Source: Verrucomicrobium sp. (GTDB lineage: Bacteria > Verrucomicrobiota > Verrucomicrobiia > Methylacidiphilales > UBA1321). Taken from it: 64,000 bases of DNA. The stretch covers positions 1-64,000 of the forward strand of contig JAFIGT010000034.1 of the NCBI GenBank assembly GCA_017849585.1, in the 5' to 3' direction. The notes under the pieces are model-generated. The model worked only from the letters and a program-made list of their open reading frames with translations. It had not been told where the DNA came from and did no database searches. The translations under genes and the position numbers were made by a program. Shown here one piece after another: positions 15,973-25,493 of this stretch (its first letter is position 1; each line of letters starts with the position of its first letter).

Positions 15973-18684
15973 TTATTCCACCACGATTTCGAAGAATGGC
16001 GTGGGTCCGGTCTTGGGCAGCTTCTCCGTGTCGACGCTGAGCGCGAGCGTATTGCCCGTGATCTTGACCGGCATTTCGTCGCCACGTTCGCCATTGAGCT
16101 TGAGCGCATATGCCGTCGCCTTCTTGGGGGCGGCCGTGCGGGTCAGCGTCACTGCAAATTCCCCTGTGCGCGAAAGGATCGGCAGTTTGCCAAGATCCAG
16201 AATCTTCTCCTCCTTGGCATCAGCGAATTTCATATCGGTGTTGCGCGCATCGGTGGAAATCACCAGCAGCAGACGGTTCGCATCGCTCACCGGCTTTCGT
16301 CCATCAATCGACGCCAGTGTGATCGACGCGGGAACCGTGCTCCGCTCGATGGTCATCGCCTCCAGCTTCACCTTCTTGTCGCTCTTGATCACCACGCCTT
16401 CGAGCCGTGGCGTGCGGACAAACAGTTCGCCGCCGGTGGTGGTGTTGAGCGTAATTTCGCCCGTGTCGCTCTGGAGAATCCCGGCGGCGGGATCGCTCGT
16501 ATTGGTGGCGGGCAATACTTTCAATTCCCGCAATTTCGTCACGATGTTGGTGAGCAGTCCCGTTGTCTTCGATTGCGCCACCTCGGAGGTCCACAGCGTG
16601 CCGCCGATGGACGAGGTTTTTCCGGGAGGAACCGTCAAATCCGCCGCCAAGTTCGCCTGCATCGGACCGTAGGTAATGCCCACGCGGCACAGTACCCAGA
16701 GTCGCGTCAATTCATCGTCGATGGCCTTCATGCCACGACCGGCAAAGATGAAGTCGTCGGTGAGGGGAATATCGATCGTATGTGTCGAGGCCGCCACGTC
16801 ACCGCGCCGGAACGTGAGCGCTTCCACCACTTCCGCCGCGCGGATGACGGGATCGTCTCCGGCATGAAACCAGATGAGCCGCGTCGCCGAGTCGACGACC
16901 TGCGCTGCGTGACAGGTGATGCCACTCCAGCCCTGCAACGCGGCGCCCGCGCCGTTCATCAGCCCCTGCTCGTGCCGGTACGGATTCCAGAACACGTGTC
17001 CGAATTCAGTGTTCACAAAGGGCCGGTCGAGAAACCGCGAGGCCACCTGCTTCTTGAAACTCGCCCCACCCTCGGCCAACGCGCTGCCCTGGCTGACCGT
17101 TGTGCCCGCGACGTCCGTGCCGGTGGCGAATTTCGGATGCGCGTAGTAAGCGTTCATCGTGATCACCGGATAAAGGGAACGGGCCGGAACCGTGCCGATG
17201 CGGGACCGCATATTGTAGTTTGAAGTCAGACCGGTGAAGCCGAGTTCGCGCAATGTCGCCAGATACCACTGCGTCATTTCCAATTCCATGTCGCCGCAAC
17301 ATCTGGCCATGTCGCGACCGGCGGGCGTATCGGTAAGGACGGTCGGCGCGGCGATCGACGGCACATTGGCGAAGGTGCCGCTTTCCGGCAACTCCGTGGT
17401 GCCGCACTTGCCGCCCCACGCTTCGCGCAGCGTTTTGTAATCGCCATATTTCTTCGCCAGAAACGCCTGCCATACTCCGTCGAATTCCTTGCCGTAGTTG
17501 CGGCTCTCGAACAAAATTTCCTGCTCGTTCAGGCACGATGTCAGCGCCAGCGCGGGATCATTCTTGAGGGGCAATTTCGTGTACGGATTCACGTCGTTGA
17601 GCAACCGCGTCGTCGCCGCCTTCCAGTTCGCGCGAAAATTCGGATTCACATACATCTGCGCCTTGGTGTTGTACCCGCCCTGCTTGGACGCCTCGCGCAC
17701 CTTCCCGTTCGAATAGCCGACGAAGGACGTCATGAAGTCGAGGTTCCAGTACACGCCGCGCTTTTTTAGCTCCGACAACAGCAGGTGAAAGCGATCCAGC
17801 GCGAGCGTGTCGAACGTGATCTCCTCCGGCTTCTCCGGCAGCACGTAGCGGTTCATCTTGTCCGTCTGGAGCGAAGCCGCCTTCCAGTTGCCGCTGATCA
17901 GATTGTCGAAAAAATGGAAGCGCACGAGATTGTAGCCTTGCCGCGCTACCGCCGCCGCATATTCCTCCACATCCTTGTCTTCCCACAGACGAAAACCCGC
18001 GGGCGGCATCAACTGCACGGAGAAAAAGCGCACCGCCACATCCGGCTTCGACGCAAAGGCGAGGTTGCCCTGCTTGTTCACGATTACGCGGCCATACGTT
18101 CCCGCCGGAGCCGGGTCAAAGAAGGAGGAGAAATCAAGCGCGCTGCCGGGTTTGATGTACAGATCGCTGGTATCGATCGCCTTCCACTTCGCTGGAGTCG
18201 TGGGCACCATCACCGGTGCCGCCGCCGGGGCCACCGGTACCGGGCCTACCTTGATCTGACGCACACGCACTTCGCCGCTGGTGGGGAAACCCTCGAAGAC
18301 GAACAGCGGCAGGTTGATCTTGTCGCCCGTCGTTGGCTTCACCTTGAAATTGAGCGCGTACGATTGCCACGTTGTGCCCAGGGTGACGAGTTGTGTTTCG
18401 GAAAGATGGGTGTATGGCGCTGCGAAATCGGAAATCACCAATCGCGCTTTCATCGCTTCCGTACTCTGCGCCTCGAACGTCAACTGCACGCGCTTTCCCG
18501 CTGCGACCTCCATTTTCTCCGCGACGCCCACCGCTGGCGGACGTTCGCCTTTTTTGTCGGCAAAACGAATAACGATCTCGCCCGAGACCACTTCTGCTTT
18601 CGCGCCGTTGCGGGCTGTGATTTCCTGCGCGTTCACCGTCAGGGTAAAAAGGCCGCAGACCAACAGTGGTAGAAGAGTACGCAT
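15973..18684 (-). CDS. Secreted glycoside hydrolase, clan GH-A-like
   Basis: A 903-residue protein with signal peptide (LLPLLVCGLFTLTVNAQ). An N-terminal beta-sandwich (about 22-147) resembles a carbohydrate-binding module. A TIM-barrel region follows from about 175, with GYNLVRFHFFD at 250-260, the likely acid/base Glu387 in CLNEQE and the nucleophile Glu560 in FVNTEFGH. A C-terminal beta region closes the protein. The arrangement is typical of GH5-like clan A retaining glycosidases; the exact family is not assigned. It lies 37 bp downstream of a small secreted protein and is probably in its operon. Confidence 0.8.
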   Translation of the reverse strand: MRTLLPLLVCGLFTLTVNAQEITARNGAKAEVVSGEIVIRFADKKGERPPAVGVAEKMEVAAGKRVQLTFEAQSTEAMKARLVISDFAAPYTHLSETQLVTLGTTWQSYALNFKVKPTTGDKINLPLFVFEGFPTSGEVRVRQIKVGPVPVAPAAAPVMVPTTPAKWKAIDTSDLYIKPGSALDFSSFFDPAPAGTYGRVIVNKQGNLAFASKPDVAVRFFSVQLMPPAGFRLWEDKDVEEYAAAVARQGYNLVRFHFFDNLISGNWKAASLQTDKMNRYVLPEKPEEITFDTLALDRFHLLLSELKKRGVYWNLDFMTSFVGYSNGKVREASKQGGYNTKAQMYVNPNFRANWKAATTRLLNDVNPYTKLPLKNDPALALTSCLNEQEILFESRNYGKEFDGVWQAFLAKKYGDYKTLREAWGGKCGTTELPESGTFANVPSIAAPTVLTDTPAGRDMARCCGDMELEMTQWYLATLRELGFTGLTSNYNMRSRIGTVPARSLYPVITMNAYYAHPKFATGTDVAGTTVSQGSALAEGGASFKKQVASRFLDRPFVNTEFGHVFWNPYRHEQGLMNGAGAALQGWSGITCHAAQVVDSATRLIWFHAGDDPVIRAAEVVEALTFRRGDVAASTHTIDIPLTDDFIFAGRGMKAIDDELTRLWVLCRVGITYGPMQANLAADLTVPPGKTSSIGGTLWTSEVAQSKTTGLLTNIVTKLRELKVLPATNTSDPAAGILQSDTGEITLNTTTGGELFVRTPRLEGVVIKSDKKVKLEAMTIERSTVPASITLASIDGRKPVSDANRLLLVISTDARNTDMKFADAKEEKILDLGKLPILSRTGEFAVTLTRTAAPKKATAYALKLNGERGDEMPVKITGNTLALSVDTEKLPKTGPTPFFEIVVE

Positions 18685-18721
18685 AAGAGTGGAGGTTTCC
18701 GTAGAGGGTGTGTTGAAAAGA

Positions 18722-19249
18722 CTATTCGATCGTCTGGCAGGTGACCGGGCCCACGAAGTAGTGCTCGCCCTTCTTCGTTTTTTCCAGCAAGAGCCGCGGT
18801 GCGTTCACCCACCGGCCTGTTATCGGCACCTTGAGTTCGGCCTTGTACTCGATCTTCTGCCAGTCGCCCGTCAGATCGTACGATTGATTCTCCGCGAAGA
18901 TCGTCGAGGCCGCATCCGTCACCCGCACCGAGATTTGCGACCCGGCCGGTCCCTTGATCCAAAACGTGATCGCCACGCCCTTGCCGCCCCGGATCAATGT
19001 CGTGCGACCGGGGTAGCGCAAGTGCGCCGGCCATACCATGTCCTCGCGATCATATTCCGGTACCACCTCCAATGTGGCCTTGCCGTCCGGCGTCTTCATC
19101 TCGGCGTTGACCGAGATGGCCAGAGAGCCGAGATTCTCCGGGGTGCTGCGCAGCGTGGAGTAATTCCACTCCTGCACGCGCGGTTCCGCCTGCGCTGTCA
19201 GCAACGGCCCCACCAGCCAACACACCACCCAAAGTAGTTTCCATTTCAT
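18722..19249 (-). CDS. Small secreted carbohydrate-binding-like protein
   Basis: A 175-residue protein with signal peptide (MKWKLLWVVCWLVGPLLTAQA), then one beta-rich domain whose closing part (DLTGDWQKIEYKAELKVPI) resembles CBM4/9-type sandwiches, where a Trp-Gln turn precedes the last strands. The same turn occurs in the N-terminal module of the downstream hydrolase (TLGTTWQSYALNFKV). The start at 19249 is chosen for the signal peptide; a longer frame exists. It probably helps the hydrolase to bind its substrate. Confidence 0.65.
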   Translation of the reverse strand: MKWKLLWVVCWLVGPLLTAQAEPRVQEWNYSTLRSTPENLGSLAISVNAEMKTPDGKATLEVVPEYDREDMVWPAHLRYPGRTTLIRGGKGVAITFWIKGPAGSQISVRVTDAASTIFAENQSYDLTGDWQKIEYKAELKVPITGRWVNAPRLLLEKTKKGEHYFVGPVTCQTIE

Positions 19250-19617
19250 AAGAGGTGTATCCAAGCTAAGCCGCTTTGACCGCCAAAGGCTAATCGGATA
19301 GTTACCCAAATTACCGGAATTTGTTTCATAATTTGCGAATGGCTGGATTCATCTGCCCCCGTGTCTCTGTTCCCCCCCCCCAATCGTGAGATCGTTGCCA
19401 GCCCCACATACTGATTCCTTGGATCAAAAATCCAGCATTCAGCCGAAAGATCACTTGTAGAAACCACTCCGAAAAGTGCACGATCATTAGCACTAATGAG
19501 CGAATTACTCTCCTATACAACTGCTTGATGTAATTAGGTTAATCGCTAGTTAAGATATCTTTTGTGTTGTAAAAATATGAACATATGTTTATATTGTGAA
19601 TCAGGAGGCAACAGCAC
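19250..19617. other. 368-bp intergenic region between divergent genes
   Basis: No gene is supported here. It is AT-richer than its neighbours, carries a run of ten C (19372-19381), a CATTAG-CA-CTAATG inverted repeat near 19485-19500 and a 22-bp near-palindrome close to the right end. It probably holds two divergent promoters, but no clear -35/-10 pair stands out. Confidence 0.5.
19574..19595. promoter_or_regulatory. Candidate operator palindrome
   Basis: A 22-bp near-perfect palindrome is centred on AACATATGTT (19580-19589), 23 bp before the start of the cytidylate-kinase-like gene. It could bind a dimeric regulator. No known consensus was matched. Confidence 0.4.
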
Positions 19618-20439
19618 ATGAAGCCGATTCGTTCTTTGGATATCTGCAAGACGTTTATTGAATGTCAAAATCTCCGTCCCCAGGATCTCTCCGCCCCACC
19701 GCTCCCGGTAGTCACCATCTCCCGCGCCACGGGCGCCCGTGGTGTCACCATCAGCGATCTCCTCTGTGAATACCTCCAGTCCAACGAACCGGAACCGACC
19801 CCGCCTTGGACGGTATTTGACCGCAACCTGATCGAGCAGGTTGTCGCCGATCACGAACTACCCGCCCACATGGCCAAGTTCATGCCCGAGGATCGTCCCC
19901 CGATGATCAGTAGCGCCATCGAGGAAATGCTTGGCCTCCATCCCTCGCCATACGATCAGGTGCGGCAGACCGCCGAAACCATACTGCGTCTCGGTCACAT
20001 GGGCCGTGCCATCATCGTCGGTCGCGGCTCGCAAATGCTGCTCTCTGAACTCCCGCAGGCGCTCCATGTGCGCATTACCGGCTCCCGCAATCGCCGGGCG
20101 CAGCATCTCGTGGAGTACTATCACCTGTCCCCCGCTGCCGCGATTGAAATGCTGGAGCGTGAGGACACCGCCAAGCGTCGCTATATGCGCGCGCACTATC
20201 ACTGCGACATTGATGACCCGACGCTCTATCATCTCGTCGTCAACACCGACCGGTTGACCTCCGAGGATGCTGCCACGTTGATCGGCGATGCGGTGTTCCG
20301 CCTCACGCAACGTCTGGACGCCGCGCACCATCTTTCCACCTCCGCCGGCGAAAGTGCTGAGCCCGAGCCCTCGCTGACCGAGCAGGCGGAAACCTATCAT
20401 CCGAATCCCGACTACGTTTCCTCGGAAACGGATAATTAG
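19618..20439 (+). CDS. Cytidylate kinase-like family protein
   Basis: A 273-residue protein of the cytidylate-kinase-like group (PF13189 type). VVTISRATGARGVTIS near residue 31 replaces the usual P-loop start, FDRNLIEQV and GRAIIVGRGSQML follow, and AKRRYMRAHYHCDIDDP is the NMP-kinase lid-like region. AGGAGG at 19603-19608 is a good ribosome binding site, nine bases before the ATG. Family members are often stand-alone and of unknown substrate. The tail (about 240-273) is polar and probably disordered. Confidence 0.75.
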   Translation: MKPIRSLDICKTFIECQNLRPQDLSAPPLPVVTISRATGARGVTISDLLCEYLQSNEPEPTPPWTVFDRNLIEQVVADHELPAHMAKFMPEDRPPMISSAIEEMLGLHPSPYDQVRQTAETILRLGHMGRAIIVGRGSQMLLSELPQALHVRITGSRNRRAQHLVEYYHLSPAAAIEMLEREDTAKRRYMRAHYHCDIDDPTLYHLVVNTDRLTSEDAATLIGDAVFRLTQRLDAAHHLSTSAGESAEPEPSLTEQAETYHPNPDYVSSETDN

Positions 20440-20515
20440 CCGCATCTGGCCCCGACCCGTTGAGCCGTGCGACAGATCGGTTGCTGTCGCGCCTGCGCGC
20501 GGGTATGTTATCCCC

Positions 20516-21388
20516 ATGGCCACGGAGAACCTGCTCAGCGCGCATCAAGATCATCAGCGCAAATGGGATGACTTTTATTACGTCTATCCCGTCATCTCGC
20601 GACGTTCGCGCGGCGTCTCCATCGGCATCAATCTCAACCCCGACAAGATCTGTAATTTCAACTGCGCCTACTGCGAGGTTGACCGTCTCACCCCGGCCCG
20701 CCGCCGTGATGTGAATCTTGATATTCTGGCCACGGAATTGCGCGCTATGCTCGACATCTGGCGCAGTGGCGAACTCTTCGAACGCGAACCTTTCGCCAGT
20801 GCTCCCGCTGACTGGCGGCGACTGAATGACATCGCCTTTAGCGGGGATGGCGAACCGACCACCTGCCCGGTCTTCGAGTCCGCCGTCGCCCTCACGGCGC
20901 GCCTGCGCACCGAAATCGCGCCGCCGGAAACCAAGCTCGTCCTTATCTCCGACTCCGCCTGCTTCGACCGGCCCGGTGTGCAGGCCGGATTGAAAACGAT
21001 GATGCAATTCCCGCATGAAATCTGGGCCAAGCTCGATGCTGGGACCGAGGCGTATTATAAAACCGTCAACCGTTCGCACATCGCGTTCGAGCGTATTCTG
21101 CGCAACATCGAGAATACGGCGAAATGGTGTCCGCTGATCATCCAGTCCCTGTTTTTCCGCGTGAATGGTGTGCCACCCAGCGCCGAAGAAATCGACGCCT
21201 ACGCCGCGCGCCTGAATACGATTCGCCAGCATGGCGGGCAACTTCTGGCCCTGCAGCTTTACACCATCGCCCGGCCCACGCCGGAGAAATGGGCCACTGC
21301 TCTTTCCGACGCGGAACTCGATGCACTCGCGGCGCGGGTGAAGGAACTCACCGGCCTGCCGCAGACCCTCTCCTACGGGAATTCGTAG
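20516..21388 (+). CDS. Radical SAM protein (COG0731-like)
   Basis: A 290-residue radical SAM enzyme. The iron-sulfur cysteines are C46, C50 and C53 in ICNFNCAYCEVDR, and the SAM-binding glycine motif is AFSGDGEPT. The compact TIM-barrel and the GINLNPDKICNFNC start recall wyosine-synthase-like proteins; the substrate is unknown. It is separated by 76 bp from the cytidylate-kinase-like gene on the same strand, so co-transcription is possible. Confidence 0.82.
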   Translation: MATENLLSAHQDHQRKWDDFYYVYPVISRRSRGVSIGINLNPDKICNFNCAYCEVDRLTPARRRDVNLDILATELRAMLDIWRSGELFEREPFASAPADWRRLNDIAFSGDGEPTTCPVFESAVALTARLRTEIAPPETKLVLISDSACFDRPGVQAGLKTMMQFPHEIWAKLDAGTEAYYKTVNRSHIAFERILRNIENTAKWCPLIIQSLFFRVNGVPPSAEEIDAYAARLNTIRQHGGQLLALQLYTIARPTPEKWATALSDAELDALAARVKELTGLPQTLSYGNS

Positions 21389-21508
21389 ACGGGATCATGT
21401 CTCGTGATGTGATGGGTGCGAATGCCCTACAGCGCAGAAACATCTATGCGCGACTAATTCTAGTTAGCGAGAGCCGGACCCAGCCCGGCTCCTGTTCTTG
21501 CGCAAGCC

Positions 21509-22501
21509 TTATTCCGCGACGTCGCCGATCTCGATGCCGAGATTGCGCGCCACGCGAATCGCGTCGGCCGGCAGATCCTTGCGCTTGCCGAGGATATCCT
21601 CCAAGTCGCGCAATTGCATGCGGCCATTCGTCTGGCCCACCATCACGCCACGCTCGCCCTGCGTCAGGGCCAGCACGGCCATCTCGCCCATGCGACTGGC
21701 CAGCAGGCGGTCAAAGTGCGTCGGTACGCCACCGCGCTGCACGTGACCGAGCACCGTCAAACGGACTTCCTGTTCGATCTTGCCCTGGCCCGCTTCGTTG
21801 AGGCGGCGGACGAATTCCTCGCCGCTGCACACGCCCTCGGCGACGATGATCACACTGTTGTTGTGATTGTTGTGGAACCGGTGATGGAGCACCTCGATGA
21901 TGCTCTTCATGTTCACCCGGAATTCTGGCACCACGGCCACCTGGCTGCCGGTGGAGATCGTGGTCATGATGGAAAGATACCCGCTCCCACGGCCCATCAC
22001 CTCGATCACGAAACAGCGGCGGTGCGACGCGGCTGTGTTCTTGATCATGTCGACGAGCGTGATGATCGTGTTCAGCGCGGTGTCCACGCCGATACCCATC
22101 TCCGTGCCGTAAATATCATTGTCGATCGTGCCCGGTAGGCCGATGACGGGAACGCCCTGCTTGTGCAATTCCAACGCACCGCGCAGCGAACCGTCTCCGC
22201 CGATCACGACGAGCCCATCGATCTTCTGTGCCCGCAGATTGGCGATACCCTTCTGCTGGCCTTCGGGCGTGCGGAATTCCAGGCAACGGCTGGTTTGCAG
22301 GAAGGTGCCGCCGTGCCGGTTCATCCCGCTGACGCGGAGGGCCGTTAACGGGAGAAATTCGTTGTCGAGCAAACCCTGATAGCCATTTTGAATGCCCATG
22401 ACTTCCAACCCCAAGCTCAGGGCGGTACGGGTCACGGAGCGAATGGCCGGATTCATGCCGGGGGAGTCGCCGCCGGAAGTCATAATCGCGATACGTTTCA
22501 T
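21509..22501 (-). CDS. pfkA: 6-phosphofructokinase
   Basis: A 330-residue glycolytic kinase forming fructose 1,6-bisphosphate. MTSGGDSPGMN (7-17) binds nucleotide, GGDGS (101-105) has Gly104, which marks the ATP-using rather than PPi-using type, and TIDND (125-129) has catalytic Asp127. MGRGSGYL and HVQRGG are the substrate motifs. It stands alone, flanked by forward-strand genes. Confidence 0.93.
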   Translation of the reverse strand: MKRIAIMTSGGDSPGMNPAIRSVTRTALSLGLEVMGIQNGYQGLLDNEFLPLTALRVSGMNRHGGTFLQTSRCLEFRTPEGQQKGIANLRAQKIDGLVVIGGDGSLRGALELHKQGVPVIGLPGTIDNDIYGTEMGIGVDTALNTIITLVDMIKNTAASHRRCFVIEVMGRGSGYLSIMTTISTGSQVAVVPEFRVNMKSIIEVLHHRFHNNHNNSVIIVAEGVCSGEEFVRRLNEAGQGKIEQEVRLTVLGHVQRGGVPTHFDRLLASRMGEMAVLALTQGERGVMVGQTNGRMQLRDLEDILGKRKDLPADAIRVARNLGIEIGDVAE

Positions 22502-22635
22502 AAAGTCAGCCTACTGGATTAGCACAGCCCGCGCGGCAATAAAGGGGAAAGATCAAATTCTTATGAAATAATCTGTTGCGATGAAGCGCAAAGATGCTAT
22601 TATATGCTTGTATAACAAAACCGAGGAGATGACTG

Positions 22636-23325
22636 ATGATCACAACCCCACTCCTTTTGATCCGCTTCCGACCCAGCTTTGAGTCGTGGCAGGCTGCGGC
22701 GGCCTATCTGCTTCAGCAAAGCGCGGCTCCCAGCTCTGTCGAATGGATTGAGTGTGCCGATGGTGACCGCGTCACCTACTTTCCTGAATTGCCCCCCACC
22801 CGCTGGAATGAGGACTTCATAGCCCTCGCCCGCCGTGCTTCTTGTCACCGCAGTTCGGAGCGCTGGCCGCTGCTTTATCGCGTGCTCTGGCGCTTGATCC
22901 ATGGTCAATCGCGGCTTCTGAACGATCGCCTCGACCCCGACGTGAACCGGCTCCTGGCCATGGCGCAGGAAGTCGACAAGGAAACACGCCACCTCGTCCA
23001 CACGGTGCAGTTCACCCCGATGGATACGCCGCATGGACTCGTGCAGATGGCCACGTTCCACCCGCGCCACCATGTCGTCGAACTTGCTGCACCCGCCCTG
23101 GCCCGGCAATGGGGTGAGACCCGCTGGACCCTGCTCACTCCCGACCGCTGCGTGTCGTGGAATGGACGTCAACTCGTCTACACGGCCGGCACGGGACTCC
23201 CCGCACCCACTCAACCCACTTCCACGGCGAAGCATCCTCCGGTCCAGCGCTTCAGCTATCATCGTCAGGCCCGAGCGGGAACGAGCAGCTCCATACCCCG
23301 CCCGCGCCAGATGGAATTGCTGTAG
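22636..23325 (+). CDS. DUF4130 (TIGR03915) family protein
   Basis: A 229-residue protein whose middle (LLYRVLWRLIHG, LDPDVNRLLAMAQEVDKE, HPRHHVVELAAP, TRWTLLTPDRC, SWNG) matches the DUF4130 family, labelled a probable DNA-metabolism protein because it usually accompanies a radical SAM/uracil-DNA-glycosylase-like protein. That partner is not adjacent; the radical SAM gene at 20516 is of another type. The C-terminal 40 residues are Pro/Ser/Arg-rich. GAGGAG before the ATG is a fair ribosome site. Confidence 0.8.
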   Translation: MITTPLLLIRFRPSFESWQAAAAYLLQQSAAPSSVEWIECADGDRVTYFPELPPTRWNEDFIALARRASCHRSSERWPLLYRVLWRLIHGQSRLLNDRLDPDVNRLLAMAQEVDKETRHLVHTVQFTPMDTPHGLVQMATFHPRHHVVELAAPALARQWGETRWTLLTPDRCVSWNGRQLVYTAGTGLPAPTQPTSTAKHPPVQRFSYHRQARAGTSSSIPRPRQMELL

Positions 23326-23452
23326 GACGGCTCAGTGGGTGGGGCCCACGGTGATCATGGCGTTTCACTGAAGCGCCTGCAAAAAAACGGCCTGAGAGGG
23401 GATCGTCTTGGACGATTTGGGGTGAATGAACCGATGCCAGTCGGGCGACGGG

Positions 23453-24391
23453 TTATTCTGTGGCCGGATTCGGAGCGGTTTGAGCCAGCCGTGCGGTAGA
23501 GTTTTTGTGGGCCTGTTCGCGTTGCTTGATGGCTGCCATCACGATGGCTTGCTCGCCGTAGGTGATCCACGGACCTTCGCGCACTTCCCAAGCTTCCACA
23601 AAACGCCAGTCGCACATGTCCAGACCGACGAGGCCGAGGAAGGTTTTGACTGCGGGAGAGACATCGAGCCCAGCCTTGTTATATGTGTTAGGCCGTTCCT
23701 TGCCAAAAACGTAAGCCGCGTGATCATAACGGAATGGGCCAACGTCCTGCCACTGGGCGAAGCAGGATTTGCCATCCGCATTGCGGATTTCGATCCAACG
23801 TCCCTTGCATTGCGATTGATAGCGCTGATCTTTGGCGAGTTCCTTATTGTACCAGGGCACCCATTTCTTGGCCAGATCGGGGAACTTCACATCATTGAAC
23901 GGCAACGCTACGTAGAACGGATTTTGTGTGACTGCGAAACGACCCTTCGGGAGGAAACCGAAGCGTTGGGTCGGATTATCGGTGCCGCCATAGCTCTTGG
24001 TCCATTTGGAGTCCCAGGCGCTGGCGTAATTGGTCGTGTCGTTATAGGTGGTGGCGTCTTGGCCAACCCAGAAGGTGGTGGTGACGATCTTCTTTTTCCA
24101 CGGGTAATTCGAGGGGGGCTTGGAGATGATTTCTTCCGTGGACTGGAGAACGACTTGGGTGATCGGTTGGTCATTGACCGTCACGAGGGGCTGCCCGGCA
24201 TTGGCCGCTGGGGTGGGGGTGTTTTTGGTGGGCGTCGGAGCCGAAACCGGAGAGAGGGTGGGAGGCTCGGCCGAGGTGGAGGCAACCGCTGTTTCCGCCG
24301 TGGTCCCGTAAATGACGGTTTCCTCAGCGTGGAGAACGCTCAGTCCCGCAATGCCCATGATAACACAGGCCCACTTAGGAAGGGTTAGCAT
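23453..24391 (-). CDS. Secreted double-psi beta-barrel-like protein
   Basis: A 312-residue protein with signal peptide (LPKWACVIMGIAGLSVLHA), a Thr/Pro/Ala linker to about residue 85 and a conserved domain in which QWQDVGPF and GLDVSPAVKTFLGL recall the RlpA/expansin double-psi beta-barrel (DRGPF...DLS). RlpA-like proteins act on or bind peptidoglycan. The C-terminus is helical and charged. An in-frame GTG at 24424 could add eleven residues. Confidence 0.65.
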   Translation of the reverse strand: MLTLPKWACVIMGIAGLSVLHAEETVIYGTTAETAVASTSAEPPTLSPVSAPTPTKNTPTPAANAGQPLVTVNDQPITQVVLQSTEEIISKPPSNYPWKKKIVTTTFWVGQDATTYNDTTNYASAWDSKWTKSYGGTDNPTQRFGFLPKGRFAVTQNPFYVALPFNDVKFPDLAKKWVPWYNKELAKDQRYQSQCKGRWIEIRNADGKSCFAQWQDVGPFRYDHAAYVFGKERPNTYNKAGLDVSPAVKTFLGLVGLDMCDWRFVEAWEVREGPWITYGEQAIVMAAIKQREQAHKNSTARLAQTAPNPATE

Positions 24392-24707
24392 GCTTGGCTT
24401 CGTTTTTGCAGACGATTGCGTCACTTATTCCCTATTTTTACTTAATTGTCAATCTTCGAGAGCTTTTGACGTCGCTATTCAAATTTTCTTCAGTTTGGCC
24501 GTTTCCCGTCGATATGCCTTTTCTCTTGTCATCGGCATGAGTGACGCTACTGTTGACCCTTTCCTGCCGATGTCAAGGCGTCGGCTGGAAAAAATAAACG
24601 CCGGGCAACCGGCACCCTCACAAAAATTCATTCCGTAGAAACGGAAGCTGGCCATCCTGGGGGATTGAAACAGGACGGGCAGTGATAGACGACAGAAAGA
24701 GATCACC
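24392..24707. other. 316-bp region upstream of rpsB
   Basis: No gene is supported; a weak forward open frame here has no family or codon pattern to recommend it. The region must hold the divergent promoters for rpsB and the DPBB-like gene. Near its right end is a small hairpin, GCCGG-GCAA-CCGGC (24600-24613), capped by a GNRA-type tetraloop about 95 bases before the rpsB start. Confidence 0.5.
24600..24613 (+). promoter_or_regulatory. GNRA-capped hairpin in the rpsB leader
   Basis: A 5-bp GC stem is closed by GCAA. rpsB leaders in several phyla carry S2-binding autoregulatory structures, but this hairpin was not matched to a known one; that role is only suggested by its position. Confidence 0.3.
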
Positions 24708-25457
24708 ATGATTCGTGTTGATGTGAAAGAGTTGTTGGACGCCGGCGTCCATTTCGGACACCGTACCCAACGTTGGAACCCCAAGATGAAGCCCTTCATT
24801 TTTGAAGCGCGCAATGGCATCTATGTTATCAACCTCGACAAGACGGCCACTCAGCTCGCCGCCGCCCAGGACTTCCTGAAGCAACTCGCCGCCAGCGGCC
24901 AGAAGGCTCTTTTTGTCGGTTGCAAAAAGCAGGCGCAGGAGACCATCAAGGCTCTCGCCCCGCAGAGCAATTCCTACTATGTCACGGAGCGTTGGCTCGG
25001 TGGCACGCTGACGAATTTGCAGACGATCCGCAAGAGCGTCGCCCGCATGAAGTACATCGATGATCTCGAAGCCAAGGGCACGATCAACCAGCTCCCGAAG
25101 CAGGAAATCGCCGTCCTCCGCCGTGAGAACGTCAAGTTGCACCGCAACCTCGACGGCGTTCGCGACATGGAGAAATTCCCGGGCGCGTTGATCATCATTG
25201 ATACTCCCCGCGAGCAGATTGCCGTCGCCGAAGCCCGCCGTTTGAAGATCCCGATCGTGGCCATCACGGACACGAACGCCGATCCCGATCAGGTGGATTA
25301 TCCCGTGGTCGGCAACGACGACGCCATCCGCTCGATCCGCATCATCATCGAGGCGTTCAACGACGCCCTGATCGAAGGTGCCAGCGTCAGCGGCAAGAAG
25401 CGCGCCGACAAGGCCGCCGCGAGTGAGTCCGACAGCCTCACCGGCGTCTCGGCCTAA
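24708..25457 (+). CDS. rpsB: 30S ribosomal protein S2
   Basis: A 249-residue ribosomal protein. Diagnostic segments are LLDAGVHFGHRTQRWNPKM, ERWLGGTLTN, FPGALIIIDT and the helix DDAIRSIRIII. It is followed by tsf after 36 bp, the usual order. The C-terminal 25 residues are an Ala/Ser-rich extension typical of variable S2 tails. Confidence 0.97.
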   Translation: MIRVDVKELLDAGVHFGHRTQRWNPKMKPFIFEARNGIYVINLDKTATQLAAAQDFLKQLAASGQKALFVGCKKQAQETIKALAPQSNSYYVTERWLGGTLTNLQTIRKSVARMKYIDDLEAKGTINQLPKQEIAVLRRENVKLHRNLDGVRDMEKFPGALIIIDTPREQIAVAEARRLKIPIVAITDTNADPDQVDYPVVGNDDAIRSIRIIIEAFNDALIEGASVSGKKRADKAAASESDSLTGVSA

Positions 25458-25493
25458 TCCCCCTCTCAAAATTTAAACCCTTAATTGATTACC

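Noticed and set aside
19372-19381. Run of ten C as a phase-variable tract
   Set aside because: It lies in a non-coding gap well away from either start codon, and could be an ordinary homopolymer or assembly artefact.
24312-24638. Forward frame of 108 codons upstream of rpsB
   Set aside because: It starts antisense inside the DPBB-like gene, has no ribosome site and no conserved pattern; treated as leader and promoter DNA.
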